Assembly (NCBI GenBank): GCA_964567685.1
Contig: CAZMNO010000009.1
Location: 1-64,000, forward strand
DNA: 64,000 nt
Direction of reading: 5' to 3'
Source: UBA5972 sp964567685
GTDB lineage: Bacteria > Pseudomonadota > Alphaproteobacteria > Rhodobacterales > Rhodobacteraceae
Positions within the stretch are counted from its first letter, which is position 1, and every line of letters begins with the position of its first letter. Below the pieces are notes generated by a model that was given only the letters and a program-made list of their open reading frames with translations, was not told where the DNA came from and did no database searches. Shown here piece after piece: positions 16,763 through 25,624 of the stretch. Both the position numbers and the translations under genes were made by a program.

Positions 16763-16811
16763 TGCTCCATTCAAAAAAATACTCTGCCACGTCAGGAAGC
16801 CGTTGTGACAG
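16763..16811 (-). promoter_or_regulatory. SAM/SAH riboswitch in the metK leader
   Basis: On the minus strand CTGTCAC (16805-16811) and GTGGCAG (16784-16790) form a seven-pair stem with one G-U. The loop holds AACGGCTTCCTGAC, whose GCUUCC can pair with GGAGCA (16763-16768) just upstream of the metK ATG to make a pseudoknot that hides the ribosome-binding site. The pattern UCACAACGGCUUCCUG followed by GUGGCAG and UGGAGCA is that of the SAM/SAH riboswitch class known upstream of metK in Rhodobacterales. The A/T-rich linker between stem and GGAGCA is 15 bases. Confidence 0.92.
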
Positions 16812-16854
16812 TCGATCAACGTTGGTTAAGCCCGCGCGCGGGCCGGGTCAATTC

Positions 16855-18372
16855 CTAAATTGACCTGAGCCTGATCAGGATGAAGGCGAGGCCGAGAACA
16901 AGCAGTGCAAATGCCAGCCAATCCCCTGTATTGCCGTAGAAAGTCTGTGCCAATGTGCCGGGCAGTTTGGCATCAAGCTTGCCGGTGGTTTCAAGCGGCA
17001 GATGCGCGCTCAGGCGACCTTTGGCATCAATCACCGCAGATATGCCGGTATTGGCAATACGCACCAGCGGCAGGCCCTGTTCAATCGCCCGTACCCGCGC
17101 TTGCGCCAGATGCTGCTGCGGGCCGGCTATTCTGCCGTACCAGGCGTCATTGGTCAGTTGCAAAATCCAGTCGGGCCGGGGGCCACTACGGCGCGCAAGA
17201 TGGGGGAAAATGGCCTCATAGCAGATGAGCGGCAGGACATTGCCATGGGGGCCAAGATCAAGAAGGTCAGCACCTTTGCCTGCGGTGTAGCCGCCACCTT
17301 CTTCACTGGCGAGACCATGAATGCCAAATCGCGAGAGCAGCCCGCCAAAGGGGAAGTATTCGCCAAACGGCACCAGATGGTGCTTGTCGTAAACCGCAAT
17401 CGGCGCTCCGCTGTGATCAAGAACCGCCAGCGAATTATAAAAACCCGTCTCATCAAACCGCCGCGCGCCAAAGATGACATTGGTGTCGGGGCTGACCACG
17501 GATGCCATCTGTTTTTGCCAAAGCGGTTCGTTTTCAAGCCAGAAGGTCACCGCCGCCTCTGGCCAGATCACCAGGTCGGGCGCTGGGTCGGAGTCAAGCG
17601 CGCTGAGATCAAGCTGTCGCTGAAAGAACATCTGTGAATAATCAGGATCCCATTTCTGTGCCTGCGGCGCATTCGGCTGGATCAGACGCAGGTTGACCGG
17701 GGTATCCGGCGGGGTTTCCGGCACGCTCAGACGATAAAGCCCAACGCCCCACAAAGCGGCGATCAGGGCGAGTGGAAGGGCACCACCGGCAATCCGGTTC
17801 TGCACCAACCACGGCAGTGCGCAGATCAACACGGTCAGGGCACCAAGGCCATGGGGGCCGATATAGGCGACTAACTGAATAACCGGGGTTTCAACCCAGA
17901 CATAGGCGAGCAATCCCCAGGGAAACCCGGTCAGAACGTAAGACCGTGCCAATTCGGCAAGCCCGAGGGTTACAATCAGGGCGACCGTTTGGCTACTCTG
18001 CCCGCGCCCGAGGCGCGCTGCCAGCCAGAACCCCACCGCCCAGAAAAGCGCCAGCCCGCCAGCCATGAACAAGAGGGCAAAGGGCGCCATCCAGCCGTGA
18101 CGACCGATATCGACCAGAAAAGGTTCAACGATCCAGAAAAGCGTTGCGGCGAAATATCCGGTGCCTGCGAACCAGCCAAACCAGCCGGACTCTCGGTTGG
18201 TTCGGGGAAGCCGTGAAAGACCGATCAGGAAGCTCAACGCGACAAGGCTGATTGGCCAGAGCGACAATGGGCTGTGCCCGGTTGCCGTCAGCGCCCCAAG
18301 GGCAAAACACACAACCCTTTGCCGGCGGGAGGTCAATCCGGCAAATCTGCCGAAAGCCGCCCCCCATTCCAT
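16855..18372 (-). CDS. lnt: Apolipoprotein N-acyltransferase
   Basis: Lnt adds the third acyl chain to lipoproteins in the inner membrane. The 505-residue protein has N-terminal transmembrane helices (to about 210), a nitrilase-like periplasmic domain and one helix at the C-terminus. The catalytic triad is visible: Glu in WPEAAVTFW, Lys in YDKHHLVPFGEYFPF and Cys in LPLICYEAIFP. It lies directly after the CorC-like gene, as in many Gram-negatives. Confidence 0.95.
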   Translation of the reverse strand: MEWGAAFGRFAGLTSRRQRVVCFALGALTATGHSPLSLWPISLVALSFLIGLSRLPRTNRESGWFGWFAGTGYFAATLFWIVEPFLVDIGRHGWMAPFALLFMAGGLALFWAVGFWLAARLGRGQSSQTVALIVTLGLAELARSYVLTGFPWGLLAYVWVETPVIQLVAYIGPHGLGALTVLICALPWLVQNRIAGGALPLALIAALWGVGLYRLSVPETPPDTPVNLRLIQPNAPQAQKWDPDYSQMFFQRQLDLSALDSDPAPDLVIWPEAAVTFWLENEPLWQKQMASVVSPDTNVIFGARRFDETGFYNSLAVLDHSGAPIAVYDKHHLVPFGEYFPFGGLLSRFGIHGLASEEGGGYTAGKGADLLDLGPHGNVLPLICYEAIFPHLARRSGPRPDWILQLTNDAWYGRIAGPQQHLAQARVRAIEQGLPLVRIANTGISAVIDAKGRLSAHLPLETTGKLDAKLPGTLAQTFYGNTGDWLAFALLVLGLAFILIRLRSI

Positions 18373-18375
18373 CTT

Positions 18376-19266
18376 TTAGCTGTCGCTTTGCTGTGGCAAC
18401 ACCACACGCAGGCGCTTGATACGCCTTGGATCGGCATCAAGCACCTCAAATTCGACACCGCTTTCGTGCTTGATCACTTCGCCACGCACAGGCACCCGCC
18501 CGGTCATGACAAAGACCAGGCCGCCCAGCGTTTCGATCTCGTCTTCTTCTTCGTGATCAATCAGCTGAAGGCCGGTTTCCGCCTCGAAGTCCTCAAGCGG
18601 GGTTTTCGCCAGGCAAAGATAAACGCCAGCCTTCTCCGTACTCCAGAACTGGCCTTCGTCGATATCGTGCTCGTCTTCAATCTCACCCAAGACCTGTTCG
18701 ATCAGGTCTTCGATGGTGACCAGCCCGTCGACACCGCCATATTCATCGATCACAAGCGCCATATGGATGCGGTCGTTCTGCATTTTCTGCAGCAATACGC
18801 CGATGGGCATGGACGGCGGTGCAAACAGAAGCGGGCGCAGCATGTCATTCAGCGTAAGCGCCTGATCATCGCAGGCAAAGCCGTGTTTGAGCGCCAGATC
18901 CTTGAGGTGGATGAACCCAAGCGGGCTGTCGAGCGTTTCATCAAAGACTGGCAGGCGCGTCAGGCCGCTTTCGCGAAAAACCTTAACCAGAGCTTCCAGC
19001 CCGATATCGGTCGGAACCGATACGATCTCGGCCCGGGGCACGGCCACATCTTCCACCGTCACGCGGTTAAGATTGCCGATCCCGCCCGCCGGAGACAGTG
19101 AGTGCCCGTTGGTTTCAAGTTTAATTGCGTTGTTTGGGTTGTCGTCTTCACCGGTCGAGGGGTCGTCGCTGCCAAACAGCCGCTCAAAAAACCCTTTGAT
19201 TTGCCCGGTCTTTTCTTCCTGCGCGCTATGCGCTGCGCTAGAAGGTCCTTCGCTTGTGTCGCCCAT
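18376..19266 (-). CDS. CorC/TlyC-like CBS-domain protein
   Basis: The 296-residue soluble protein has two CBS domains (about 75-200: VPRAEIVSVP, ESGLTRLPVFDE, GFIHLKDL, and DRIHMALVIDEYGGVDGLVTIEDLIEQVLGEI) and a C-terminal CorC_HlyC domain (about 215-290). There is no DUF21 membrane domain, as in CorC. The role is linked to magnesium and divalent cation handling. It forms a ybeY-corC-lnt string with its neighbours. Confidence 0.9.
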   Translation of the reverse strand: MGDTSEGPSSAAHSAQEEKTGQIKGFFERLFGSDDPSTGEDDNPNNAIKLETNGHSLSPAGGIGNLNRVTVEDVAVPRAEIVSVPTDIGLEALVKVFRESGLTRLPVFDETLDSPLGFIHLKDLALKHGFACDDQALTLNDMLRPLLFAPPSMPIGVLLQKMQNDRIHMALVIDEYGGVDGLVTIEDLIEQVLGEIEDEHDIDEGQFWSTEKAGVYLCLAKTPLEDFEAETGLQLIDHEEEDEIETLGGLVFVMTGRVPVRGEVIKHESGVEFEVLDADPRRIKRLRVVLPQQSDS

Positions 19267-19305
19267 GGCTCCTGTCCAAAAATATTCGGGTGCGCCCGAA
19301 CTTCC

Positions 19306-19830
19306 CTAATATGGGTCCGCAATACCTTGATTTGCAAGTATTGCGACCTCTAAACGCTCCATCAGAGCTGCATCTTTTTCGCGAACGTGATCGTAACCCA
19401 ACAGATGCAGGCAGCCGTGAACCAGTAAATGGGTGACGTGGTCAACCCCTGATTTGCCCTGATCGGCGGCTTCTGCCATGCAGGTTTCATAGGAAATAGC
19501 GATATCGCCCAAAAACCCGGGCTCTGTGGTGGCATCGATTTCGGGTAAATCAGGCACGCCTCCGTCAACTTCAGAGGCAAGATCGACGGCCGGCCATGAC
19601 AAGACATTCGTTGGCCCCGATTTGTCGCGAAAATCGCTGTTGAGCGCGGTTATTCTGCTGTCATCGCATGCCAGAAGAGCAATCTCGCAGCCGGTGGTGT
19701 CGATCTTGAGGGCGGCAAGGGTGGCGGTGCAGGCTTTCTGTGCCAGCGTGCCAATTTCGAGCGTCTCCCAGCGATCATCTTCAATGACCAGATCAACCAG
19801 TTCAGGCATCGGGTTTTGAGGCGTTGTCAT
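19306..19830 (-). CDS. ybeY: Endoribonuclease YbeY, rRNA maturation factor
   Basis: YbeY is a zinc-dependent RNase for 16S rRNA 3' maturation and ribosome quality control. The HxxxHxxxxxH zinc motif is complete (HLLVHGCLHLLGYDH), preceded by TNVLSWP and LGDIAISYE. The start is unclear: ATG at 19830 has GAGG only three bases upstream, ATG at 19809 has none, and the frame is open up to 19875. All overlap the end of phoH, which indicates coupled translation. Confidence 0.93.
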   Translation of the reverse strand: MTTPQNPMPELVDLVIEDDRWETLEIGTLAQKACTATLAALKIDTTGCEIALLACDDSRITALNSDFRDKSGPTNVLSWPAVDLASEVDGGVPDLPEIDATTEPGFLGDIAISYETCMAEAADQGKSGVDHVTHLLVHGCLHLLGYDHVREKDAALMERLEVAILANQGIADPY

Positions 19831-20821
19831 AAGCCTCGATAATCCTTGCAACCATCGGGTGGCGGACAACATCAAGCGAGGTGAACCGGGAAAAGCCGAT
19901 GCCCTTGACGTTGCGCAGGATACGCTCGGCCTCGATAAGCCCGGATGATGTTCCGCGCGGCAGGTCGATCTGGGTTGTATCCCCGGTCACGGCCATGCGC
20001 GAACCTTCTCCCAAGCGCGTCAGGAACATCTTCATCTGCATGGTCGTGGCGTTCTGCGCCTCATCGAGGACCACAAAAGCGTTCGAGAGGGTGCGCCCGC
20101 GCATGAATGCCAGAGGTGCGATTTCGATGCGCTTTTCCTCGATCAGGCGACCCAGTTGCTTGGCCGGCAGGAAATCATTCAAGGCGTCATAGAGCGGCTG
20201 CATGTAAGGATCGACCTTGTCCTTCATGTCGCCGGGCAGAAATCCCAGCCTTTCGCCGGCTTCCACGGCAGGGCGCGACAGCAATATTCGGTCGACATGC
20301 CCGTCGATGAACATCGACACCGCAACGGCAACCGCCAGATAGGTTTTTCCGGTGCCCGCCGGGCCAAGGCCAAAGACGAGTTCGCTCGCAAAAAGCTTAC
20401 CGACATAATCGGCCTGCGCCGCCGTGCGCGGCTCAACCGACTTCTTCCGTGTCTTGATTTCGATCTTGCCGCCGCGAAACATTTCCATCTGATCGCCATC
20501 GCGCGAGCCGGTGCCGTTTTCAGTCGCGCCAAAGCGGATCGCAGCACTCACATCGCCGGGCTCGACCTGACGCCCGGTTTCAAGCCGCGAATAGAGCGCC
20601 TTCAACGTGGCCTTGGCCCGCTGGCGCGCGTCATCGTCGCCAACAAGCGCCAGCTCGTTGCCGCGACGCAGGATCTGCACCTCAAGCGCCTGTTCAATCT
20701 CCGCAAGATTGCGGTCGAACTCGCCACATAGGTCAATCAGCAGCCGGTTGTCGGGGAAATCCAGAAGAGTCTCGGTCAGGTCTTCGGGCAGGGTCTGCGG
20801 GGGCAAGGCGGTTGTCGCCAA
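19802..20821 (-). CDS. phoH: PhoH-like ATPase
   Basis: This 339-residue PhoH family P-loop ATPase has Walker A in GPAGTGKTYLAVA, Walker B in FVVLDEAQNAT, and an N-terminal KH-like segment (about 20-90) as in YbeZ. YbeZ partners YbeY in ribosome metabolism, in agreement with the overlapping ybeY. The start is a TTG, with GGAG six bases upstream. Confidence 0.93.
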   Translation of the reverse strand: MATTALPPQTLPEDLTETLLDFPDNRLLIDLCGEFDRNLAEIEQALEVQILRRGNELALVGDDDARQRAKATLKALYSRLETGRQVEPGDVSAAIRFGATENGTGSRDGDQMEMFRGGKIEIKTRKKSVEPRTAAQADYVGKLFASELVFGLGPAGTGKTYLAVAVAVSMFIDGHVDRILLSRPAVEAGERLGFLPGDMKDKVDPYMQPLYDALNDFLPAKQLGRLIEEKRIEIAPLAFMRGRTLSNAFVVLDEAQNATTMQMKMFLTRLGEGSRMAVTGDTTQIDLPRGTSSGLIEAERILRNVKGIGFSRFTSLDVVRHPMVARIIEAYDNASKPDA

Positions 20822-20905
20822 AGAGGTCTCCGTTGCTAATAGGTCTTGGTGATATGCTGACGAAATGCCTGGGCACGCGCAAGGGGGTGAACGGAAAATT
20901 CATCA

Positions 20906-20958
20906 CCTGAAACAAAAAGCGGACCGCGCAGCAATGCTGTGCGATCCGGTTTTTCAGG
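20906..20958. terminator. Bidirectional intrinsic terminator
   Basis: CGGA, CGC and CAGC arms pair with GCTG, GCG and TCCG around a short loop, flanked by A5 on one side and T5 on the other, with a further ACCTGAA/CAGGT outer match. On the minus strand it follows the lipoprotein gene and precedes phoH, so it separates those two transcripts. Confidence 0.85.
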
Positions 20959-20972
20959 TAATGCTGGGCGCA

Positions 20973-21260
20973 TTAAATCGGATCCGGCACCCAGTTTTTG
21001 AACTTGCCATTGGTCGTGTTCGGTGCATTGATGCCTGAACAGACCGGCTTGCCGTAACGATCAAGACGTGCTGACAGATACCCTTCGGCACCGTCATCGA
21101 TGATCCAGTGATCACAGCCATGCGGATCAATCCAGATGCCTGCTTTCATCTTGCTGAGGTGATCGGTGTCGATCCCGAGATCCACCGTTTTATCGACTTT
21201 TTCACAGGCTGCCAGTGCGGCTGCTGCGACGATGATTGCGAACACATGTGTGGTTTTCAT
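20973..21260 (-). CDS. Small lipoprotein with WxDPxGCxHW motif
   Basis: The 95-residue product starts with a lipoprotein signal: hydrophobic stretch ending LAAC, where Cys would be lipidated. The mature part has IWIDPHGCDHWIIDDG, EGYLSARL and GKPVC. The same block occurs in the exported OmpA-like protein encoded 14 bp upstream, so the two are cotranscribed and share a small conserved cysteine-containing module. AGAGG precedes the ATG. The module has no function known to me. Confidence 0.7.
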   Translation of the reverse strand: MKTTHVFAIIVAAAALAACEKVDKTVDLGIDTDHLSKMKAGIWIDPHGCDHWIIDDGAEGYLSARLDRYGKPVCSGINAPNTTNGKFKNWVPDPI

Positions 21261-21274
21261 CTCTCTGCCTCTGA

Positions 21275-21836
21275 CTATCTGATACAAATGACTTCAACAC
21301 GGCGATTGCGTTGCTTGCCGTATTTCGTCCGGTTAGTGGCAATCGGCTGGCGTTCGCCAAATCCGCGAATGGCCGCGATGCGCGCACCTGCAGCTTGCGC
21401 GATTTGCGCCACCGCGTTGGCGCGACGATGCGACAGGCCCATATTATATTCGTCTGAGGCGTCGCTGTCGGTATGGCCGTAAATCGCATAAGCGCTGGCT
21501 CCGGCACTGCGAAAGAAATCCATCAGACGCTGGCGGTTGGCGTCATTGATGTAATGCTTGTCCACAGCAAAAAGCTGATCAGAGCTTTCGACCAGACAGG
21601 CATCAATCCGGCGGCAAACAGGGATGCCGTCGCGGGTGACATTCGGGGTCATGTAGCCTTCCCACCCGTCATCCATCACCCAATGCTCGCACCCGTCAGG
21701 ATCGACCCAGACACCCGGGATATATTTCTGGCTGTGGGAGTTATTGTGCCCGGCTTCAGCCGCCAATGGCAAAACCATTAAGACTCGCGGCCAGAACGGC
21801 ACCAGCCCGTGCTGCTTTCATAAATTGTGGAAACAC
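21275..21836 (-). pseudogene. OmpA-like exported protein, apparent frameshift in signal peptide
   Basis: From 21802 (GTG) the frame encodes 175 residues: VWVDPDGCEHWVMDDGWEGY, GIPVCRRID, then an OmpA-like peptidoglycan-binding domain (GHTDSDASDEYNMGLSHRRA, FGERQPI, RRVEV). The in-frame N-terminus is poor. The frame one base off gives, from GTG at 21836 (AAGGA eight bases upstream), MFPQFMKAARAGAVLAASL. One base fewer around 21786-21790 would join it to MVLPLAAEAG, giving a complete signal peptide. Either a real frameshift or a sequence error is likely; the mature domain itself is intact. It probably tethers the envelope to peptidoglycan. Confidence 0.6.
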
Positions 21837-22077
21837 TTTCTTCGTCCTTTGCCTATACTAATAACCCGGGCGCACTGGTTGCCCCAGCTACTCTGCCTCC
21901 ACCCATTTTTATTGGCAAAATTCTATCAACTTTGACGCTTATGTGAAGCGGAAATTGACACAATTATCCACAGGATACGAAACAATGGGTCGTAACGTGG
22001 TTAATTATGCCGGGTTGGGGCTGAAATCGCCTGTTATTTTGCCGCTGGCACAAAATTGCCACATCGCGAACACGGTT
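21837..22077. other. Intergenic region between miaB and the OmpA-like gene
   Basis: The 240-bp A/T-rich spacer lies between the end of miaB and the start of the OmpA-like gene, so it should hold that gene's promoter. A single perfect DnaA-box sequence TTATCCACA is at 21964-21972. With no cluster of boxes, an origin is not supported. Confidence 0.4.
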
Positions 22078-23397
22078 TCAGATCAACGCCCCAGCCAGTG
22101 AATTGCGCGACGATTCCGTGATTCTTACCGGCTGGATCTTACCAATACTAGAGGGTGGCACCTGCACGTGCACAGCATGTAGATGCTCTGACTTGCCTAC
22201 CAATTGCCCTTCCAATCGTCCGGTTTTTTCAAACAGAACCCGCACTGTCTGGCCGACCATCGCGTCTTGTACCGCCAGCTGCTGCTCGGTCAAAAGCGCC
22301 TGCAAACGTGCCAGCCGATCGGACTTATCCACATCATTTACCGGGTCTTTTTCAGCCGCTGGCGTGCCCGGCCTTGGTGAGTATTTGAAGCTGTAGGCCT
22401 GCCCGTAATTCACAGCGCGGATCAGGGTCATCGTCTCTTCAAAATCCGCCTCGGTCTCACCGGGAAACCCGACAATGAAATCACCCGAAAGCAACAGGTC
22501 CGGACGGGCATCGCGGATACGCCCAATCAGTTCGAGATAGCTTTGGGCCGTATGTTTGCGGTTCATCGCTTTCAGGATCCGGTCCGAGCCCGACTGCACC
22601 GGCAAATGCAGATAGGGCATCAGCTTGTCGACCTCGCCGAAGGCCGCAATCAGGTCGTCTTCCATGTCATTGGGGTGCGATGTGGTAAAGCGGATGCGCT
22701 CCAGCCCATCCACCTTGGCCAGCGCCCGGATCAGCTGCGCCAACCCCCAGTCACCGCCTGCGCCCTGCCCGTGATAGGCATTAACATTCTGCCCCAGAAG
22801 GGTGATTTCCCTGACCCCCCGCTCCACAAGGTCCCGCGCTTCGGCAAGAACACGTTCAACCGGCCGGCTGACCTCGGCCCCGCGGGTATAGGGAACCACG
22901 CAGAAGGCGCAGAACTTGTCGCACCCCTCCTGAACGGTCAGAAACGCTGCTGGCGCTTGGCGCATTTTCGGGCCGCGCGGCAGATGGTCGAATTTATCCT
23001 CTTGGGGAAAATCCGTATCCAGCACTTTATCACCGCTCTCGGCCTGTTTCGCCATTTCCGGCAAGCGGTGATAGGCCTGCGGCCCGACCACCAGATCGAC
23101 CAGCGGCTGGCGGCGCATGATTTCTTCGCCCTCGGCCTGGGCGACACAGCCAGCCACACCAATCTTCAGATCGGGATTGGCCAGCTTCAGAGGTTTCAAC
23201 CGCCCAAGTTCGGAATACACCTTCTCCGCCGCTTTCTCGCGAATATGGCAGGTGTTGAGCAGAATGAGATCAGCCTCCTCAGGGGTTTCGACAGACGTAT
23301 AGCCCGACGCACCCATGGCGCCGGTCATTCGCTCGCTGTCATAGACATTCATCTGACAACCATATGTCTTTACGAAGAGTTTTCTGTTTTCTGTCAT
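22078..23397 (-). CDS. miaB: tRNA-2-methylthio-N6-dimethylallyladenosine synthase
   Basis: MiaB is a radical-SAM methylthiotransferase acting on i6A37 of tRNA. The auxiliary 4Fe-4S ligands are Cys14 (YGCQMN), Cys50 (NTCHIREKA) and Cys84 (AGCVAQ). The radical-SAM cluster ligands are Cys159, Cys163 and Cys166 (GCDKFCAFC). A TRAM domain ends the 439-residue protein. The start ATG at 23397 fits family length. Confidence 0.97.
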   Translation of the reverse strand: MTENRKLFVKTYGCQMNVYDSERMTGAMGASGYTSVETPEEADLILLNTCHIREKAAEKVYSELGRLKPLKLANPDLKIGVAGCVAQAEGEEIMRRQPLVDLVVGPQAYHRLPEMAKQAESGDKVLDTDFPQEDKFDHLPRGPKMRQAPAAFLTVQEGCDKFCAFCVVPYTRGAEVSRPVERVLAEARDLVERGVREITLLGQNVNAYHGQGAGGDWGLAQLIRALAKVDGLERIRFTTSHPNDMEDDLIAAFGEVDKLMPYLHLPVQSGSDRILKAMNRKHTAQSYLELIGRIRDARPDLLLSGDFIVGFPGETEADFEETMTLIRAVNYGQAYSFKYSPRPGTPAAEKDPVNDVDKSDRLARLQALLTEQQLAVQDAMVGQTVRVLFEKTGRLEGQLVGKSEHLHAVHVQVPPSSIGKIQPVRITESSRNSLAGALI

Positions 23398-23542
23398 CGT
23401 TTCATCCGGTCCCGGATTCTGGCAGCGCTGCCGAACGCGCCGGGTCTACACATTTGTGTCGCCAAGGGCAATCAGCCCCGCACTTGCTTTTTCAGAGGTT
23501 TCGCCTAAACATCTGACAAAAAAAACGAGGCTTCGATCAGTC

Positions 23543-24403
23543 ATGCTTTATGCCAGCCTTAGCGACTTCATGGCCAAAGACGGGCGCGCGCTGGGCCCCG
23601 GAGTGACCGCCATACTGCTGATGGAAGACTTCAGCGAAACCAATTCGACCATTCGCCACCACCTTGGACTCGGGTTTCAGCACGTCGTCGTCGCAGGCCC
23701 TGAAGACCTTGAAATATCGTCCGAACTTGAAGAGCGGATTCACCGGTTTCCCCATAACCTTGGCGATCCCACTTCCACTCAGACTATCGTCAATACCATT
23801 GCTGAAGCCCGCCCGGGGCAGTGGTTCTATTATGGCTACAACGCCGAATACCTGTTCTTCCCGTTCTGCGAAAGCCGCTCGGTCGGCGAGATGACGCGCT
23901 TTGTCAGCGAAGAACGGCGTGATTCCGTTTTGACATATGTCATTGATCTTTATGCCGAAAATCTGGAAGAAAGCCCGAACGGCGTGTCGCTTGAAACTGC
24001 GCATCTGGATAAATCCGGCTATTTCGCCCATTCACGCTCGCGCGATGAGCAAAAGATGGAACGCCAGCTAGATATGTATGGCGGATTGCGCTGGCGGTTT
24101 GAGGAACATATCGCCGCCGGCAGGCACAAGATCGACCGGATCGGTCTTTTTCGTGCGCAAAAAGATCTGAAGCTCAGGGACGATCACACGTTCAATCTTG
24201 AAGAATACAACACCTATGCCAATCCCTGGCACCACAATCTGACGGCAGCGATCTGCTCGTTCCGGGCGGCAAAATCACTGAAAAAAAACCCAAGCCCGTC
24301 CGAGTGCATTGACAGTTTCGCCTGGCATAATTCGTTGAAATTCAACTGGCATTCACGCCAGCTTCTTGATCTGGGTCTGATGGAACCCGGTCAGTGGTTC
24401 TGA
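23543..24403 (+). CDS. Glycosyltransferase family 2-like protein
   Basis: The 286-residue protein has a glycosyltransferase-2-like layout seen in Rhodobacteraceae conserved genes: VTAILLMEDFSETNSTIRHHL, FQHVVVAGPED, a WFYYGYNAEYLFFPFCESR segment, and a C-terminal FAWHNSLKFNWHSRQ block. No clear DxD is present. The start at 23543 is chosen because the 29 upstream codons look non-coding and GAGG lies about 11 bases before the ATG. Substrate and acceptor are unknown. It is divergent from miaB. Confidence 0.6.
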   Translation: MLYASLSDFMAKDGRALGPGVTAILLMEDFSETNSTIRHHLGLGFQHVVVAGPEDLEISSELEERIHRFPHNLGDPTSTQTIVNTIAEARPGQWFYYGYNAEYLFFPFCESRSVGEMTRFVSEERRDSVLTYVIDLYAENLEESPNGVSLETAHLDKSGYFAHSRSRDEQKMERQLDMYGGLRWRFEEHIAAGRHKIDRIGLFRAQKDLKLRDDHTFNLEEYNTYANPWHHNLTAAICSFRAAKSLKKNPSPSECIDSFAWHNSLKFNWHSRQLLDLGLMEPGQWF

Positions 24404-24476
24404 GCAGGCAAGGAACCCTCGCCGCTTCTCATTGGCTAAAATACTCGATCGTCCGTCGGCTGTGGAAAGACGACGC

Positions 24477-24899
24477 CTAATTCCTATTTGCAACCCGGCG
24501 CATTCTGATCACCACATCAACCTTGGTAATCTCCATCCCGGCCGGAATATCAGGCAGGCTTTCGAATTTCAGATCCTTGTTAGGGGCATCGGTCAGTTCA
24601 CCACTTTCTTCCCAGAAATAATGCGGGTGATCATCGGTGCGCGTATCAAAATAGGATTTGTTGCCATCCATCGGAATTTCGGTGACCAGTCCGGCCTCGC
24701 AAAACGCCCGCAGCGTATTATAGACCGTGGCCAGGGCCACCGGATCACCATTTTCCTGCGCCGCCTCATGCAGGCTTTCGGCGGTCACATGCCGATCACG
24801 CCCGTCGCCAACCATCAGGGTTGCCAGCGCAAGCCGCTGCCGGGTCGGCCTGAGTCCGGCCCCTTCCAGCCATTTCGATCCCCGCTCTGACGGATTCAT
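24477..24899 (-). CDS. irr: Fur-family iron response regulator Irr
   Basis: The 140-residue Fur-superfamily protein has a winged helix (LRPTRQRLALATLMV, HVTAESLHEAA, ALATVYNTLRAFCEAGLV) and a shortened dimerisation domain with DDHPHYFWEESGEL. Rhodobacterales carry Irr, a haem/iron-responsive regulator of this type, just upstream of and divergent from fabA. The start at 24899 has GAGGAA six bases upstream; the extension to 24965 is unlikely. The intergenic region to fabA (about 180 bp) would contain promoters for both. Confidence 0.85.
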   Translation of the reverse strand: MNPSERGSKWLEGAGLRPTRQRLALATLMVGDGRDRHVTAESLHEAAQENGDPVALATVYNTLRAFCEAGLVTEIPMDGNKSYFDTRTDDHPHYFWEESGELTDAPNKDLKFESLPDIPAGMEITKVDVVIRMRRVANRN

Positions 24900-25080
24900 T
24901 TGGTCTTCCTCGCCCAATAAACCTTGTTTCAGCCATAAATAGCGCTGAATGGTTGCAAATTTCAATCACCAATGAAATCGGCTGCTCTGCATCTGCACGG
25001 CCCCTGTTTTAGATTGCCCGCCCTCATTGCCGATGCTAGGAGGGGCCAGTAATAATTCGCAAGCACGAGGTCCGGCAGAC

Positions 25081-25587
25081 ATGTCCATCTACCCATCCAG
25101 CTTTGATTTCGAAGGGCTGATGAAATGTGCCCGGGGCGAGCTTTTCGGGCCGGGCAATGCCCAGCTTCCGGCACCACCGATGTTGATGATGGACCGGGTC
25201 ACCGAAATTTCCGGCGATGGCGGCTCAAACGGCAAAGGCCATGTGATTGCCGAACTGGATATCCGCCCCGATCTCTGGTTTTTTGAATGTCATTTTCCCG
25301 GCGATCCGGTGATGCCCGGCTGCCTGGGGCTGGATGCACTGTGGCAATTGACCGGATTCAACTTAGGCTGGCGCGGTATGGAAGGCCGTGGTCGTGCATT
25401 GGGTGTAGGTGAGGTGAAATTCACCGGCATGGTGACGCCTGACACCAAACAGGTAACCTATCACGTCGATTTCAACCGCGTCATCGACCGCAAGCTGAAG
25501 CTGGGCATGGCAGATGGCCAGGTTTTCGCGGATGGCGAGCAGATATTTACGGTGACTGGTATGAAAGTCGGTCTTTTCAAGGATTAA
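25081..25587 (+). CDS. fabA: 3-hydroxydecanoyl-[ACP] dehydratase/isomerase
   Basis: FabA dehydrates beta-hydroxyacyl-ACP and isomerises trans-2- to cis-3-decenoyl-ACP, the branch point for unsaturated fatty acids. The catalytic His71 and Asp85 stand in FFECHFPGDPVMPGCLGLDALWQL, split here as FFECHFPGDP and GLDALWQL. The length of 168 residues fits. The ATG at 25081 is preceded by GAGG; the start at 25027 would add an unrelated N-terminus. It heads fabA-fabB-fabI. Confidence 0.97.
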   Translation: MSIYPSSFDFEGLMKCARGELFGPGNAQLPAPPMLMMDRVTEISGDGGSNGKGHVIAELDIRPDLWFFECHFPGDPVMPGCLGLDALWQLTGFNLGWRGMEGRGRALGVGEVKFTGMVTPDTKQVTYHVDFNRVIDRKLKLGMADGQVFADGEQIFTVTGMKVGLFKD

Positions 25588-25624
25588 TCACGCCTCTTAA
25601 GAGGGCAAATAGGGGGCATCATCA

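Noticed and set aside
21964..21972. DnaA box TTATCCACA as part of an origin
   Set aside because: It is a single box with no partner boxes, no dnaA/hemE-type context and no AT-rich repeat set.
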